Assembly: GCA_018296165.2 (NCBI GenBank)
Contig: JACKQL020000069.1
Span: 62,001 to 126,000 of the forward strand
Source of the DNA: Termitomyces sp. T153
Lineage: Eukaryota > Basidiomycota > Agaricomycetes > Agaricales > Lyophyllaceae
Reading direction: 5' to 3'
Length of the DNA stretch: 64,000 nt
A program made the position numbers and the translations under genes. Below are positions 44,613-52,924 of this stretch, one piece after another (the first letter of the stretch is position 1; each line of letters begins with the position of its first letter). Under the pieces are notes generated by a model, which saw only the letters and a list, made by a program, of their open reading frames with translations, did not search any database and was not told the origin of the DNA.

Positions 44613-47600
44613 TTAAGATTCGTCACTAAGGCCTAGCGAAAGGTAGTTTTCTTCTTCACTGGCGTTGTCACCAGTGTCATTGTCGTCAACAAGTTCGGTT
44701 TGCTCCAGTTCTCGGAGACGCGAAGTGTCGATGTCGAAAGTGTCGCTAGGCACGGTTATGTGTTCTCTAGCGAGATAGGGGATTAAGCGGAAAGCAGCAA
44801 CAGGGCGATGTAGAACTGAGCCATCTAGTTCGCAAAGAATGTAAGCTCCTCCACGGTTGCAAGAGATTACCACGAGTGGGCCTAGGTATCGCGGCTTCAT
44901 TTTCTTGTTATGCGATACTTCGATTCTCGTATTCCTCATTAGTACGAGGTCGCCTGTTTTGAAGTTGTAATCTCGAATCGTAGCGGCGTGATCTTTTTCA
45001 AAGGAAATGGCGGCCAGGCAACGGGCGCTAAGCACTTGGCTATGCAGGCGGTCGAGATCTTCTTGGCGACGCTGAAGGTCAATCGCTCGGCGGGCTATAA
45101 GATCGGTGGTTGATAATAACGAGTTTGGCGGCGGTTGCAAATATGTCGCTTCAACTATGTCAGCAGGCAGGAGAGGGTGGGTACCGGTCGTCGCGTAGTA
45201 AGGGGAGCAACCCATTCGCTTGCGCACTGTAACACGTTCTGACCAAAAGACCGAGTAAGTAGCCGTACTCCACCTAGACTGATCGCCATCGACAGCTTTA
45301 AAAAGGGCTTGGCGAACGTCGAAGTGAGGCCGCTCAACTATTCCATTAGCGCGCTTATTATAACCAGAGATCCGGATATGGCGTAAGTTATACTTCTTCG
45401 CCAAATAGGTAACCGCCTTTAGGATCGGGGGTCCATTGTCGGTCACGATTTCGCTAAGCGCTCCCCAACGACAAATGACGTCCTCGTATAGCCACTTGGC
45501 GATAGCTTCGGTGTTTTCTCGGCTAAGCATGCGAAATTCCGGGTAATGAGTTAGCGAACAACGTCCTTGGATGATGTACTTGAACTTATTGGAGGGCGGC
45601 ATGAACATGGTATCGACGTATATCTTGCTGAACAAAGGCGCCGGGGTAGCGACAGTTGGCGGAATAAGCACTTTAGTTGTCTGGTGTATCTGACAGAGAT
45701 GGCAGGTCCTAAGGTACCACATGATGTCGGCGCTAACTTGGGGCCACCAAAATCGTTCTAGAAGGGCAGAGCGAGGAGCGAAGAAGCCTCTGTGTCCCAA
45801 GTCGTCGTGCATCGCCTTCAAGACCCGTAAGCGACTGGCAATAGGGACAAACACCTTGTGAGCACCGTCTCGACTTCTTCGCCAAAGCTTGCCTCCCGTA
45901 ACGAAAAACATAGATGCGTAGCGAACGAAAGTGGCATATTCTTTGTCACTAAAGCCTTCGGGTCGGATTAGGTCGTGAAGCCATTTCTTAACTAAGAGTA
46001 TACGGGCATCGTTGGTGGTAGCTTTAGCACTGCGGGGTACGTCGCTATAAGTAGTGGTGCCATCGTCTCGGAGGGGGGTTATATCGTCGCTGGTCGCTAA
46101 TCGTGGAGCAGTGTCGGTGTCGCTGGCGAAAGTTGCTAAAGCAGGCGAACAGCCGAGATCGGCAGCAGGGAATAAGCGACGTGCGCCCATTGAGAGATGG
46201 CGAAGGAGCGGCAGCGGTAACTGGACCTGGTGTATGAACCCATGCAAACGATCAATCCAATCCTCATAGACAGAGTTGTCGCTATCATCGACAGGGGGAT
46301 CATCAGGCTGTGGTGGGCGCCGCAACAGCCCATCCGGGCCGTGGAAAGTTCCCTTGACGTGCACCAGCTCGAAATGGAACATCAGAATCGCCACAATCCA
46401 GCGGTTCATGCTAGCTGAAGGTTGAACGTCGGGGTTCTGAAGCATACCCTTAATGTAGCAAGCGTCTACTTCGATGATGAGGTTCCTAACGCCAATTAGG
46501 TACATCCGTAAAGCTTGTAGCGCTCGATAAAGGCCGTAAAGCTCCAACTTAGGCTGACTGAATCGTGCCTCTCTGTCGTTTAGCGTAATTGACCTGAAGC
46601 GATTGTAGCGGCGCTCCTTGCGATTATCGCTAGCACACTGGCAAAGGTAATATCCGACCGCTATATATGACGTATCGACCGCTAAGATGACGGGGTCAGG
46701 TGATTCATAGTCGATAGGAACAAGGGGCTTAGCGTCTTGTAAGGCCTTCACGAGGTCACGTTGAGCATTAATCTGATCGGGACCAAACTCAAAAGGGACG
46801 CCAACACGAGTAAGTTTCGTCAAGTTATGGGCTCGATGGGCGAAGTTTTTGACGAAGATCCTTAACACCCCAACGGTACCTAAAAAGGCGCGGACTTCCG
46901 ATAGTGACTTGCAAGGACCCCATCGCTCGATTAGCGCTAGGCGACTTTCGTTGGGGATTCGACCACTAGGAGTACAAACGTGACCGAGAATCTTGAAGGT
47001 CGGGGCGCAAAGAACAAGTTTGTGACCGGAAAAAGTGCCACCGCAATATTTCATCCGCTGAAGGATCCTGTTAAGAAGTTCAAAGAACTCCCAGAGCACT
47101 AGGCGGATGTGCGGATTAGCGGGATGCTTAGCGGGTCTACCATTAACGACCTTCCAGTCCTTGGGTCCTTTAGCGCCAACGTCATCGATAAAGCTGAGCA
47201 CGTTGTGGGGTATCTCCGGCTGCAGAATAAAGGTAATGTCGTCGTGAAATATAGGCACAGAGTTGGTCCACCCCATCGGCAAGGTTACTAAGCGAAGAGC
47301 GCCAAACGGAGTCTGGAATGTCGTTAAGTCGCGTGATGCTGGGTCGATAAGTCGTTCGTCGTAGCCAACGTAGAGGTCGAGAGTGGCACCACAAATGCGT
47401 CCAGCGAATGATTCGGCGACGTGATCTGGAAAAGGTGGTACTCCAGAATGGCGAATGGTGACACGGTTGAGCGGCTCTAGACTGTGTACAATCCTGAGCT
47501 TACCGTTTTTCTTGAGAACGCAAAACCATCGCGAGCGATAAGCGGAATTCGAGGGTTCATAGACGCCGGCGCTGATCTTGTCGCGAATAATTTCGCATAC

Positions 47601-47813
47601 TTCCTTTTCTAGTCCCGGGGGTATGGGGCGATTGTGCTGAACCCAAGGTACATGCGGAATTGTTGGTATGCGTACTGGCGGAAAGAAGTCGGGGCGCAAA
47701 CTTCCTCGTTCGGAATCTTCCCAAGCGAAGGCTTTTTCTTGCTTGGCGACCATGTCGACCAATACGTTGATTTCGTCGCTAGTGAGGAACCCAGTGTCAT
47801 GGTTGCTGACCAA
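44613..47813 (-). CDS. pol: Retrotransposon pol: RT, RNase H, integrase
   Basis: A 1066-residue open frame. Reverse transcriptase: catalytic Asp in ATLDLYVGYD (D146) and FIDD at 208-211 (a variant of YxDD). RNase H: VILAVDTS, LELYGL, IIEVDA. Integrase: HDDLGHRG..CHLC zinc module, then D in YVDTMF, D in VTDNGPP and E in NGIVERPH, a complete DDE set. The C-terminus has the LGPLVVISCNRGGAY DNA-binding fold seen in gypsy integrases and no chromodomain. No stop falls inside the frame, so the enzyme part is intact. The same frame continues upstream of a TGA codon (47823-47825). Confidence 0.94.
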   Translation of the reverse strand: MVSNHDTGFLTSDEINVLVDMVAKQEKAFAWEDSERGSLRPDFFPPVRIPTIPHVPWVQHNRPIPPGLEKEVCEIIRDKISAGVYEPSNSAYRSRWFCVLKKNGKLRIVHSLEPLNRVTIRHSGVPPFPDHVAESFAGRICGATLDLYVGYDERLIDPASRDLTTFQTPFGALRLVTLPMGWTNSVPIFHDDITFILQPEIPHNVLSFIDDVGAKGPKDWKVVNGRPAKHPANPHIRLVLWEFFELLNRILQRMKYCGGTFSGHKLVLCAPTFKILGHVCTPSGRIPNESRLALIERWGPCKSLSEVRAFLGTVGVLRIFVKNFAHRAHNLTKLTRVGVPFEFGPDQINAQRDLVKALQDAKPLVPIDYESPDPVILAVDTSYIAVGYYLCQCASDNRKERRYNRFRSITLNDREARFSQPKLELYGLYRALQALRMYLIGVRNLIIEVDACYIKGMLQNPDVQPSASMNRWIVAILMFHFELVHVKGTFHGPDGLLRRPPQPDDPPVDDSDNSVYEDWIDRLHGFIHQVQLPLPLLRHLSMGARRLFPAADLGCSPALATFASDTDTAPRLATSDDITPLRDDGTTTYSDVPRSAKATTNDARILLVKKWLHDLIRPEGFSDKEYATFVRYASMFFVTGGKLWRRSRDGAHKVFVPIASRLRVLKAMHDDLGHRGFFAPRSALLERFWWPQVSADIMWYLRTCHLCQIHQTTKVLIPPTVATPAPLFSKIYVDTMFMPPSNKFKYIIQGRCSLTHYPEFRMLSRENTEAIAKWLYEDVICRWGALSEIVTDNGPPILKAVTYLAKKYNLRHIRISGYNKRANGIVERPHFDVRQALFKAVDGDQSRWSTATYSVFWSERVTVRKRMGCSPYYATTGTHPLLPADIVEATYLQPPPNSLLSTTDLIARRAIDLQRRQEDLDRLHSQVLSARCLAAISFEKDHAATIRDYNFKTGDLVLMRNTRIEVSHNKKMKPRYLGPLVVISCNRGGAYILCELDGSVLHRPVAAFRLIPYLAREHITVPSDTFDIDTSRLRELEQTELVDDNDTGDNASEEENYLSLGLSDES

Positions 47814-47822
47814 TTTCGCTTG

Positions 47823-48386
47823 TCACTCGCTGGTGAATCGCTTTGTCGGGACGAAAGGTGGCGGGTTTGGGTTAAGCGGCGGAATGGTCGCTAGTGGATC
47901 GCCTATAACTTGACGCTCGATTCGAAAGTCTTCGCTAACATGGCTGGCGACCGGTTTGGTTTTCATGACTACGGGTTTGTACTTCTTCTTGACCTGTACT
48001 CCTTTCCGCTTAGGAGGTTTGTTAGCGACATACTGAGCGGGGAATGGGATGTTAACATAGGTGGGGGTAGTGTCCGTAACACACGTATCAAAGGGCAAAG
48101 TCTGTCCAAGAATCGAGGGATTAGAGGTATCAGTAGAAACGAAATAAGAACGAGGTGGAAGGGACAAATCAGAAATGTCGCTAGCCGTAGTGTAAAGGTA
48201 TGCTAGCGCGGGATTAGTCTGTGTGTTAGAATCGGTAAGCAAAACGTCTTGGTCCAAATCACAAGAAGCTATACACGTCGCTAGACCAGTTAAATGGTCA
48301 TAGCTGATAACGATCACTATGTCGCTATCTTCTTCATTGCCTCGGGCGATGAAAGCAACGGGGTGCCTCTGTTTCAAAGCGAACAT
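47823..48386 (-). CDS. Upstream part of pol frame (linker), ends at TGA
   Basis: 187 residues, in the same frame as pol and separated from it by one TGA. It overlaps the 3' end of gag-protease by 53 bp in a +1 relative frame. Basic (KPPKRKGVQVKKKYKP) with no recognised domain. Likely the N-terminal part of the Pol polyprotein, reached by frameshifting from gag. The TGA is either a readthrough site or a simple CGA to TGA mutation. Confidence 0.65.
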   Translation of the reverse strand: MFALKQRHPVAFIARGNEEDSDIVIVISYDHLTGLATCIASCDLDQDVLLTDSNTQTNPALAYLYTTASDISDLSLPPRSYFVSTDTSNPSILGQTLPFDTCVTDTTPTYVNIPFPAQYVANKPPKRKGVQVKKKYKPVVMKTKPVASHVSEDFRIERQVIGDPLATIPPLNPNPPPFVPTKRFTSE

Positions 48387-50988
48387 TTTGACGGCTGTTT
48401 CTCTTAGATTTGCCGCGTGGAAAGGTAGGGATAGTGCGCCGGAGACCAGTATTGGGGTCCGTAATTGTTATAGTTGTTTCGATGTCGCTAATGGTATTAA
48501 CCGTACTTCGGGTTAATACGTCGAATGGGTGACCGAGTAGGATGTCGTAAGCGGGAGACCGTAAAACATGAATTTGAAGATAGACCGTCACGTCGCCAAT
48601 CGTGCATGGTACGTTTCTAGCTAGTCCCAGTGATCGATCCATGGTACCGTTGGCGCTCTGCATGTTTAGCACGATGTTGGGGTCATAGGATAAGCCAATG
48701 TCGCTAGCGATTTTGGCGGACATCGAAATAATCTGAGAACCGCTGTCGTGAATGCATTCGACTTCCTCTTTATTGTCGATCAACATCATGACGGTACGAA
48801 GTGACTGAGATTCCTTAGCGACAGTGAGTACCACAGGCTCTTCTCCGGGGGATAGCGCATCAATATAGGCCTCGACAGGGTCGACTGAAGCGAGTGGTGC
48901 CTTGTCCGCGGTAAGTCCTTTAGCGGTATCAGCGTTTGACCCAAGCGAAAACTGAGGTTCTTCGATAGCGAACGTCGGCAAAATTTCTTCAAAAATGTCG
49001 CTGGAGTCCTGAACTGCATTAACGCTAGCGCCAACCGATCGTTTGGGCGTAACCGCTGTCCTAAACTGATTCCTGATGTCCTGGGATACAGAACAAAGTT
49101 CGCCAACCGATATCGTAACCTGGGTGCGTAAGACTCGTTCGAAAACCGCTTTGGATTGCTCGATGTCGTAGATGGGTGGCATCGTTCGATATGCGCCGTC
49201 GTTAGCTTTGTCGGGAGCAGCGAAATTCCGGTTAGCGGGTGGGGCGTAGCGACTAGGGAGGCCAGAAAATGGATGAATAGGAGGCTGAGCCACCGGTTCC
49301 TTAGCGGCAGACGGTTGTTCCTTAGCGACGGTGCGTTCAGGTGCTTTGCCTTTGTCAGCAGGCTTAGTGGCAGGAACTGGAGCTGAATCAGAAGGGGTGG
49401 AAGTTGCCGGAGGGTCACTGGTCGAGGGCGTTGCCTTTGAAGCATCACTTGCTGGTCGGTAAGTCGCTCGGGGGACTTGTACGCCGTCGAATTTTTCGCC
49501 GTTTCGCCGGAGTGCAAATAGCTCGCGTTCCAAAGCCTCGATCCGTTCTTCCTTGCTTAGCACTCGGCCTGTGGCGACGTCCTGTTGCATTACCTCGTGT
49601 ATTAGCGACTGCTGCATTGCCGCCTGCTCTGGGTCTGGGTTAGCGTTGGAAGAAAGTCTGCCTGTAACGATTTGTCCTGGATTAAGCCGGTGCCATTCCT
49701 CGATGCGTTCAATGTATAGTCGCTTGCCGGAATAGTTGGGAATCATGGCGCCAGACGGTAAAATGATCTTGCCTTCGGCGTTACGACGGATCTTACCCTG
49801 TCTGATCATTTGCTCAAGCTTAATACAAGTGCCTCGGACCATAGTGTGACCTATTTCCCCGCAGAAGTGGCAAGTGCTGTTAGCGAACTGTTGGCGAGGT
49901 TGGGCGTTACCGCTGGTTAGAAGGGCTTCCAAACGTTCCAAGGCGCTGACGATTGCGGTAGTGGTCGCTAATTCCAATGCTTCTTGCTTAGGTGCCGGCG
50001 AAGGGACGGTCGGCGGGTTAGCGATGGGCGATGACGAATGGATGCCGGTGGTGCCATTGCTGGTCTTAGCCGTGGAAGTGTCCGTTCCTTTTAGAACCCA
50101 CTTAGCGCCTTCGAAGACTTGGTCAACATCGTAAGGGTCCTCAGGATGGTGATCAGGAAGGGTGATTTCGAGGCGGCGGACGACTTTAGACCATAGCGAT
50201 GTGGGGATACCTTGTTGGAACAAGCGACGTTCCTCGTTACGATATAGCTTGCCGTTAGCGAGTAACCATCTAGCAATACGTTGGAAGTCCCGGTAGTAGT
50301 CAGAGAACCTTCCCAAAGTCGCTAAGCCGCTGTTGAAAGACTGGTTAACTAGTCGTTCCAGATCGCCAAGATTATAACGAGCACTAGCGTCAGCGCCAGG
50401 GTACAACCTAAGCACTGCCGCTTTCCATTCCTGGTAATTGTAGGGTCGAGGAGCATCGTTGTCGACCATAATATTGTCGCCAAATTCAGGTAAGCCAAGC
50501 CAAGTCTCCGCCGTGTCATAGGAAACATATCGAGACGCGTATTCTTTCTTTTGTGTGTCGTCAGTGATACCGCAATCAGCGAAGAGATATTCCAGTTCTT
50601 TGAAGTATTGGGGGAGTTCCCTAGGGCGACTCTCATCCCACTTAGGTGCCGTAGTGTCATTGCGAGGCGGCATTCTAGCGCGCCGAGCAACGGGATCGTT
50701 GTTCATGTTAACGGTTGTCGGATTTAGCGGAGGACGGGGGATAGTTGGTGATACGGGAATAGAGTGGGCTTCGGGGAAGAATATAGAGTCGGTTGGGGTT
50801 AACGGTGAAAGCGGCGCGTCGAGAAAACTTTCAATGAGAGCGCCTGGGAAGTCGGCAAGGATTTCGCTAACGTCGCGAAGGTTTTTAGCGGTTTCGAGTT
50901 CGTCGGCAAGGGGTCGAGGACGGGCTGCTGGTGAAGAATGCCGAGGGGTCGAAATGGAAGACTGGGGTGGTTCAAAAGGGTTTTTCAA
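48334..50988 (-). CDS. gag: Retrotransposon gag-protease
   Basis: 884-residue frame. Capsid-like region at about 130-290 (ELPQYFKELEYLFADCGI, WLGLPEF, RYNLGDLERLV). A CCHC-like knuckle CHFCGEIGHTMVRGTC has six rather than four residues between His and the last Cys. A long Ser/Pro/Thr-rich spacer follows, then an aspartic protease with IHDSGSQIISMS (DSG active site) and DILLGHPF. It ends in a basic tail. Because protease lies in the gag frame and pol in +1, expression of pol probably needs a translational shift, as in Ty3. Confidence 0.9.
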   Translation of the reverse strand: MKNPFEPPQSSISTPRHSSPAARPRPLADELETAKNLRDVSEILADFPGALIESFLDAPLSPLTPTDSIFFPEAHSIPVSPTIPRPPLNPTTVNMNNDPVARRARMPPRNDTTAPKWDESRPRELPQYFKELEYLFADCGITDDTQKKEYASRYVSYDTAETWLGLPEFGDNIMVDNDAPRPYNYQEWKAAVLRLYPGADASARYNLGDLERLVNQSFNSGLATLGRFSDYYRDFQRIARWLLANGKLYRNEERRLFQQGIPTSLWSKVVRRLEITLPDHHPEDPYDVDQVFEGAKWVLKGTDTSTAKTSNGTTGIHSSSPIANPPTVPSPAPKQEALELATTTAIVSALERLEALLTSGNAQPRQQFANSTCHFCGEIGHTMVRGTCIKLEQMIRQGKIRRNAEGKIILPSGAMIPNYSGKRLYIERIEEWHRLNPGQIVTGRLSSNANPDPEQAAMQQSLIHEVMQQDVATGRVLSKEERIEALERELFALRRNGEKFDGVQVPRATYRPASDASKATPSTSDPPATSTPSDSAPVPATKPADKGKAPERTVAKEQPSAAKEPVAQPPIHPFSGLPSRYAPPANRNFAAPDKANDGAYRTMPPIYDIEQSKAVFERVLRTQVTISVGELCSVSQDIRNQFRTAVTPKRSVGASVNAVQDSSDIFEEILPTFAIEEPQFSLGSNADTAKGLTADKAPLASVDPVEAYIDALSPGEEPVVLTVAKESQSLRTVMMLIDNKEEVECIHDSGSQIISMSAKIASDIGLSYDPNIVLNMQSANGTMDRSLGLARNVPCTIGDVTVYLQIHVLRSPAYDILLGHPFDVLTRSTVNTISDIETTITITDPNTGLRRTIPTFPRGKSKRNSRQNVRFETEAPRCFHRPRQ

Positions 50989-51041
50989 GCGACGTTTCGC
51001 GTGAGCTCTTGTTTCTGGCGGAATGGTTAACTTCTAAACAG

Positions 51042-51059
51042 CCCTCGCGGTGGGCTCCA
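51042..51059 (-). other. Primer-binding site
   Basis: On the coding strand TGGAGCCCACCGCGAGGG lies 3 nt after the 5' LTR. It begins with TGG, complementary to a tRNA CCA end. I cannot assign the primer tRNA with confidence. Confidence 0.7.
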
Positions 51060-51062
51060 AAA

Positions 51063-52110
51063 TGATGTGCTCCTATGCCGCCTAGTGCCGTGCAGGAAAC
51101 CTAACACTTGTCACTAGATAGGATAGCTGGCAGTAGGAAGTTAATAATTGAGGGCGAGTCAGTAACCGTCCCAGAGAACTAGAGCGAAAGTGGTGGCAAG
51201 GAGGTGAAGTCGAAAAGAATCGCTACTGCTAACGATAGTCGCAGCGAAACTGAAACGGTGGCGGGGCGAATAAAGGAGAGAGACGGCGGTAAGAGTAAAA
51301 CTAAGATCGACGGACGAACGTAAACTTATTGCTAGCCGCAATTGCTAGCGTCACTAAATTGAAATAACGCTAATAGGCACCCGTAATCGGTACCACACTA
51401 AGTCGAGGTCGAGGTTGAAGAGGTTTGTCGCGAACCCAAAGTCGAAGACGAGATGAGGGAAAGGGATGAGGCGAATGGAATCTTTAAGCTGGTAGCTTAT
51501 AGATGGAGGAGTAATACGATGGTGATGCGATGATAAAATTGATTGTCGGGTGTCTATGTACAGGCAGTATTTATACGTTTTCGAAGTATAGTAAGGGAAG
51601 GTAAGCAATTAAGCGCCACTAGCGGCAGCGTCTGCCACTGTGTTTAGGTTGCGTGCCAGGCGTCAGTCCGTAACTAAGTAAAAGGTCATAGGGGAGGCCT
51701 TGGCGACGACTAATTGCTAATAAGAACCAAAAAGAGAACGAGTCCGATGTCAATACCTGAAGTAAGAACACCGTTCAGGGATGTTGGTAAGCTCGACAAG
51801 GGGAATGATAGTAAAAAGGTACGCGTCTGGTAATATGTCCATATATAGTAAAGGAACGCCGTTTTGTCGCCAGGATCGCTAAGATCGCTAATAATCGTCG
51901 CCAAGAGGGTCTAGGCCTTGATGGTCTAGGCCCAAGTTCCAGGCTTCGCGTGATGTTCCCCGTGATCAATAAGTCTCGTGGTCACTAGAGTCTTGTGCTT
52001 CGGTCCAATCCTAGGGCTAAGTCCCGTGCGCTGAGTGTTGTGACTTGTGTCACATTCGAAGTAGTCAGCTGCCGCCGAAAAAGGTGCTCAGCGATAACTG
52101 GGGCTCATCA
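51063..52110 (-). repeat. 5' LTR (1048 bp)
   Basis: The same length as the 3' LTR, with the ends TGATG/CATCA. By eye I count 13 substitutions between the two, 11 of them transitions at CpG. Confidence 0.95.
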
Positions 52111-52297
52111 CTGTTCCAAGTGCGGCAAAAATAGCCCAAGCTGCCCAAAAGGAGGTTCTTGGTCAGCAGCTGACAAATTTTAGTCAGCACAATCCAAAGT
52201 CGTCACGCAGTGAGTGCTGTACTTTCCCAGGGTCGTGCCATATATTATGAGCGAGCTAAGCCCCGTGCCTTCGGCACGGGTCTGCTTCTTGCTTCAT

Positions 52298-52635
52298 CCC
52301 AGACCCAACCTCACTTCGTTCGGTTAGGTCCTTGTATTTCAAACTTAATGCTTCATCCCAGACCCAACCTCACTTCGTTCGGTTAGGTCTTTGTATTTCA
52401 AACTCAATGCTAATTTCCAGACCCAACCTCACTTCGTTCGGTTAGGTCTTTGTATTTCAAACTTAATGCTAATTCCCAGACCCAACCTCACTTTGTTCGG
52501 TTAGGTCCTTGTATTTCAAACTTAATGCTTCATCCCAGACCCAACCTCACTTCGTTCGGTTAGGTCTTTGTATTTCAAACTCAATGCTAATTTCCAGACC
52601 CAACCTCACTTCGTTCGGTTAGGTCTTTGTATTTT
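52298..52635. repeat. 58-bp minisatellite of Hel-10, about 6 units
   Basis: Same unit as the other arrays, ending in the TTGTATTTTGTTGACC variant shared with Hel-6. Confidence 0.9.
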
Positions 52636-52924
52636 GTTGACCAAGTGTTGCTTTTCTCTTACAATTCAATACACTGAGATTTCATCTATAAACCAATCAT
52701 GTATCTATATTACATTATTAACAAAATACTACAATGTCCACTGGTATATATTAGAGATGCTGAAAATTATAAAAGTTAGTACTAACCAACCAATTATTTA
52801 AACTGTCACACTTACATTTGTAAACCATTAAGAATATCTATACTACATAGTCCAGCTATAGACATTAGGTGCTGAAGTTCATAGAAGTTAGCAATTTCTT
52901 GCTTGAATCCAACAAAACTCACAC

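Larger units (their letters stand above)
40952..52110 (-). mobile_element. Ty3/gypsy-type LTR retrotransposon, 11.2 kb
   Basis: Complete element with coding strand minus. The 5' LTR is 51063-52110, followed by PBS, gag-protease (50988-48334), pol in another frame (48386-44613), a 2.4-kb 3' region with an opposite-strand gene (42173-44180), PPT (42000-42008) and the 3' LTR 40952-41999. Both LTRs are 1048 bp, start TGATG, end CATCA and differ at 13 sites by my count. The domain order protease, RT, RNase H, integrase is Ty3/gypsy. No chromodomain is seen at the pol C-terminus. Confidence 0.93.
40482..52250 (-). mobile_element. Hel-9: short Helitron derivative split by LTR element
   Basis: Two pieces (52250-52111 and 40951-40482, about 0.6 kb together) match Hel-4: 5' TCATAATATATGGCACGAC, leader, first RepHel codons, and 3' CTTGCTAA next to Hel-8. 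The LTR retrotransposon sits in the leader. Hel-4 and the Hel-10 leader show the unoccupied site. The bases CTGT occur on both sides as a 4-bp (possibly 5-bp) target duplication. Confidence 0.75.
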
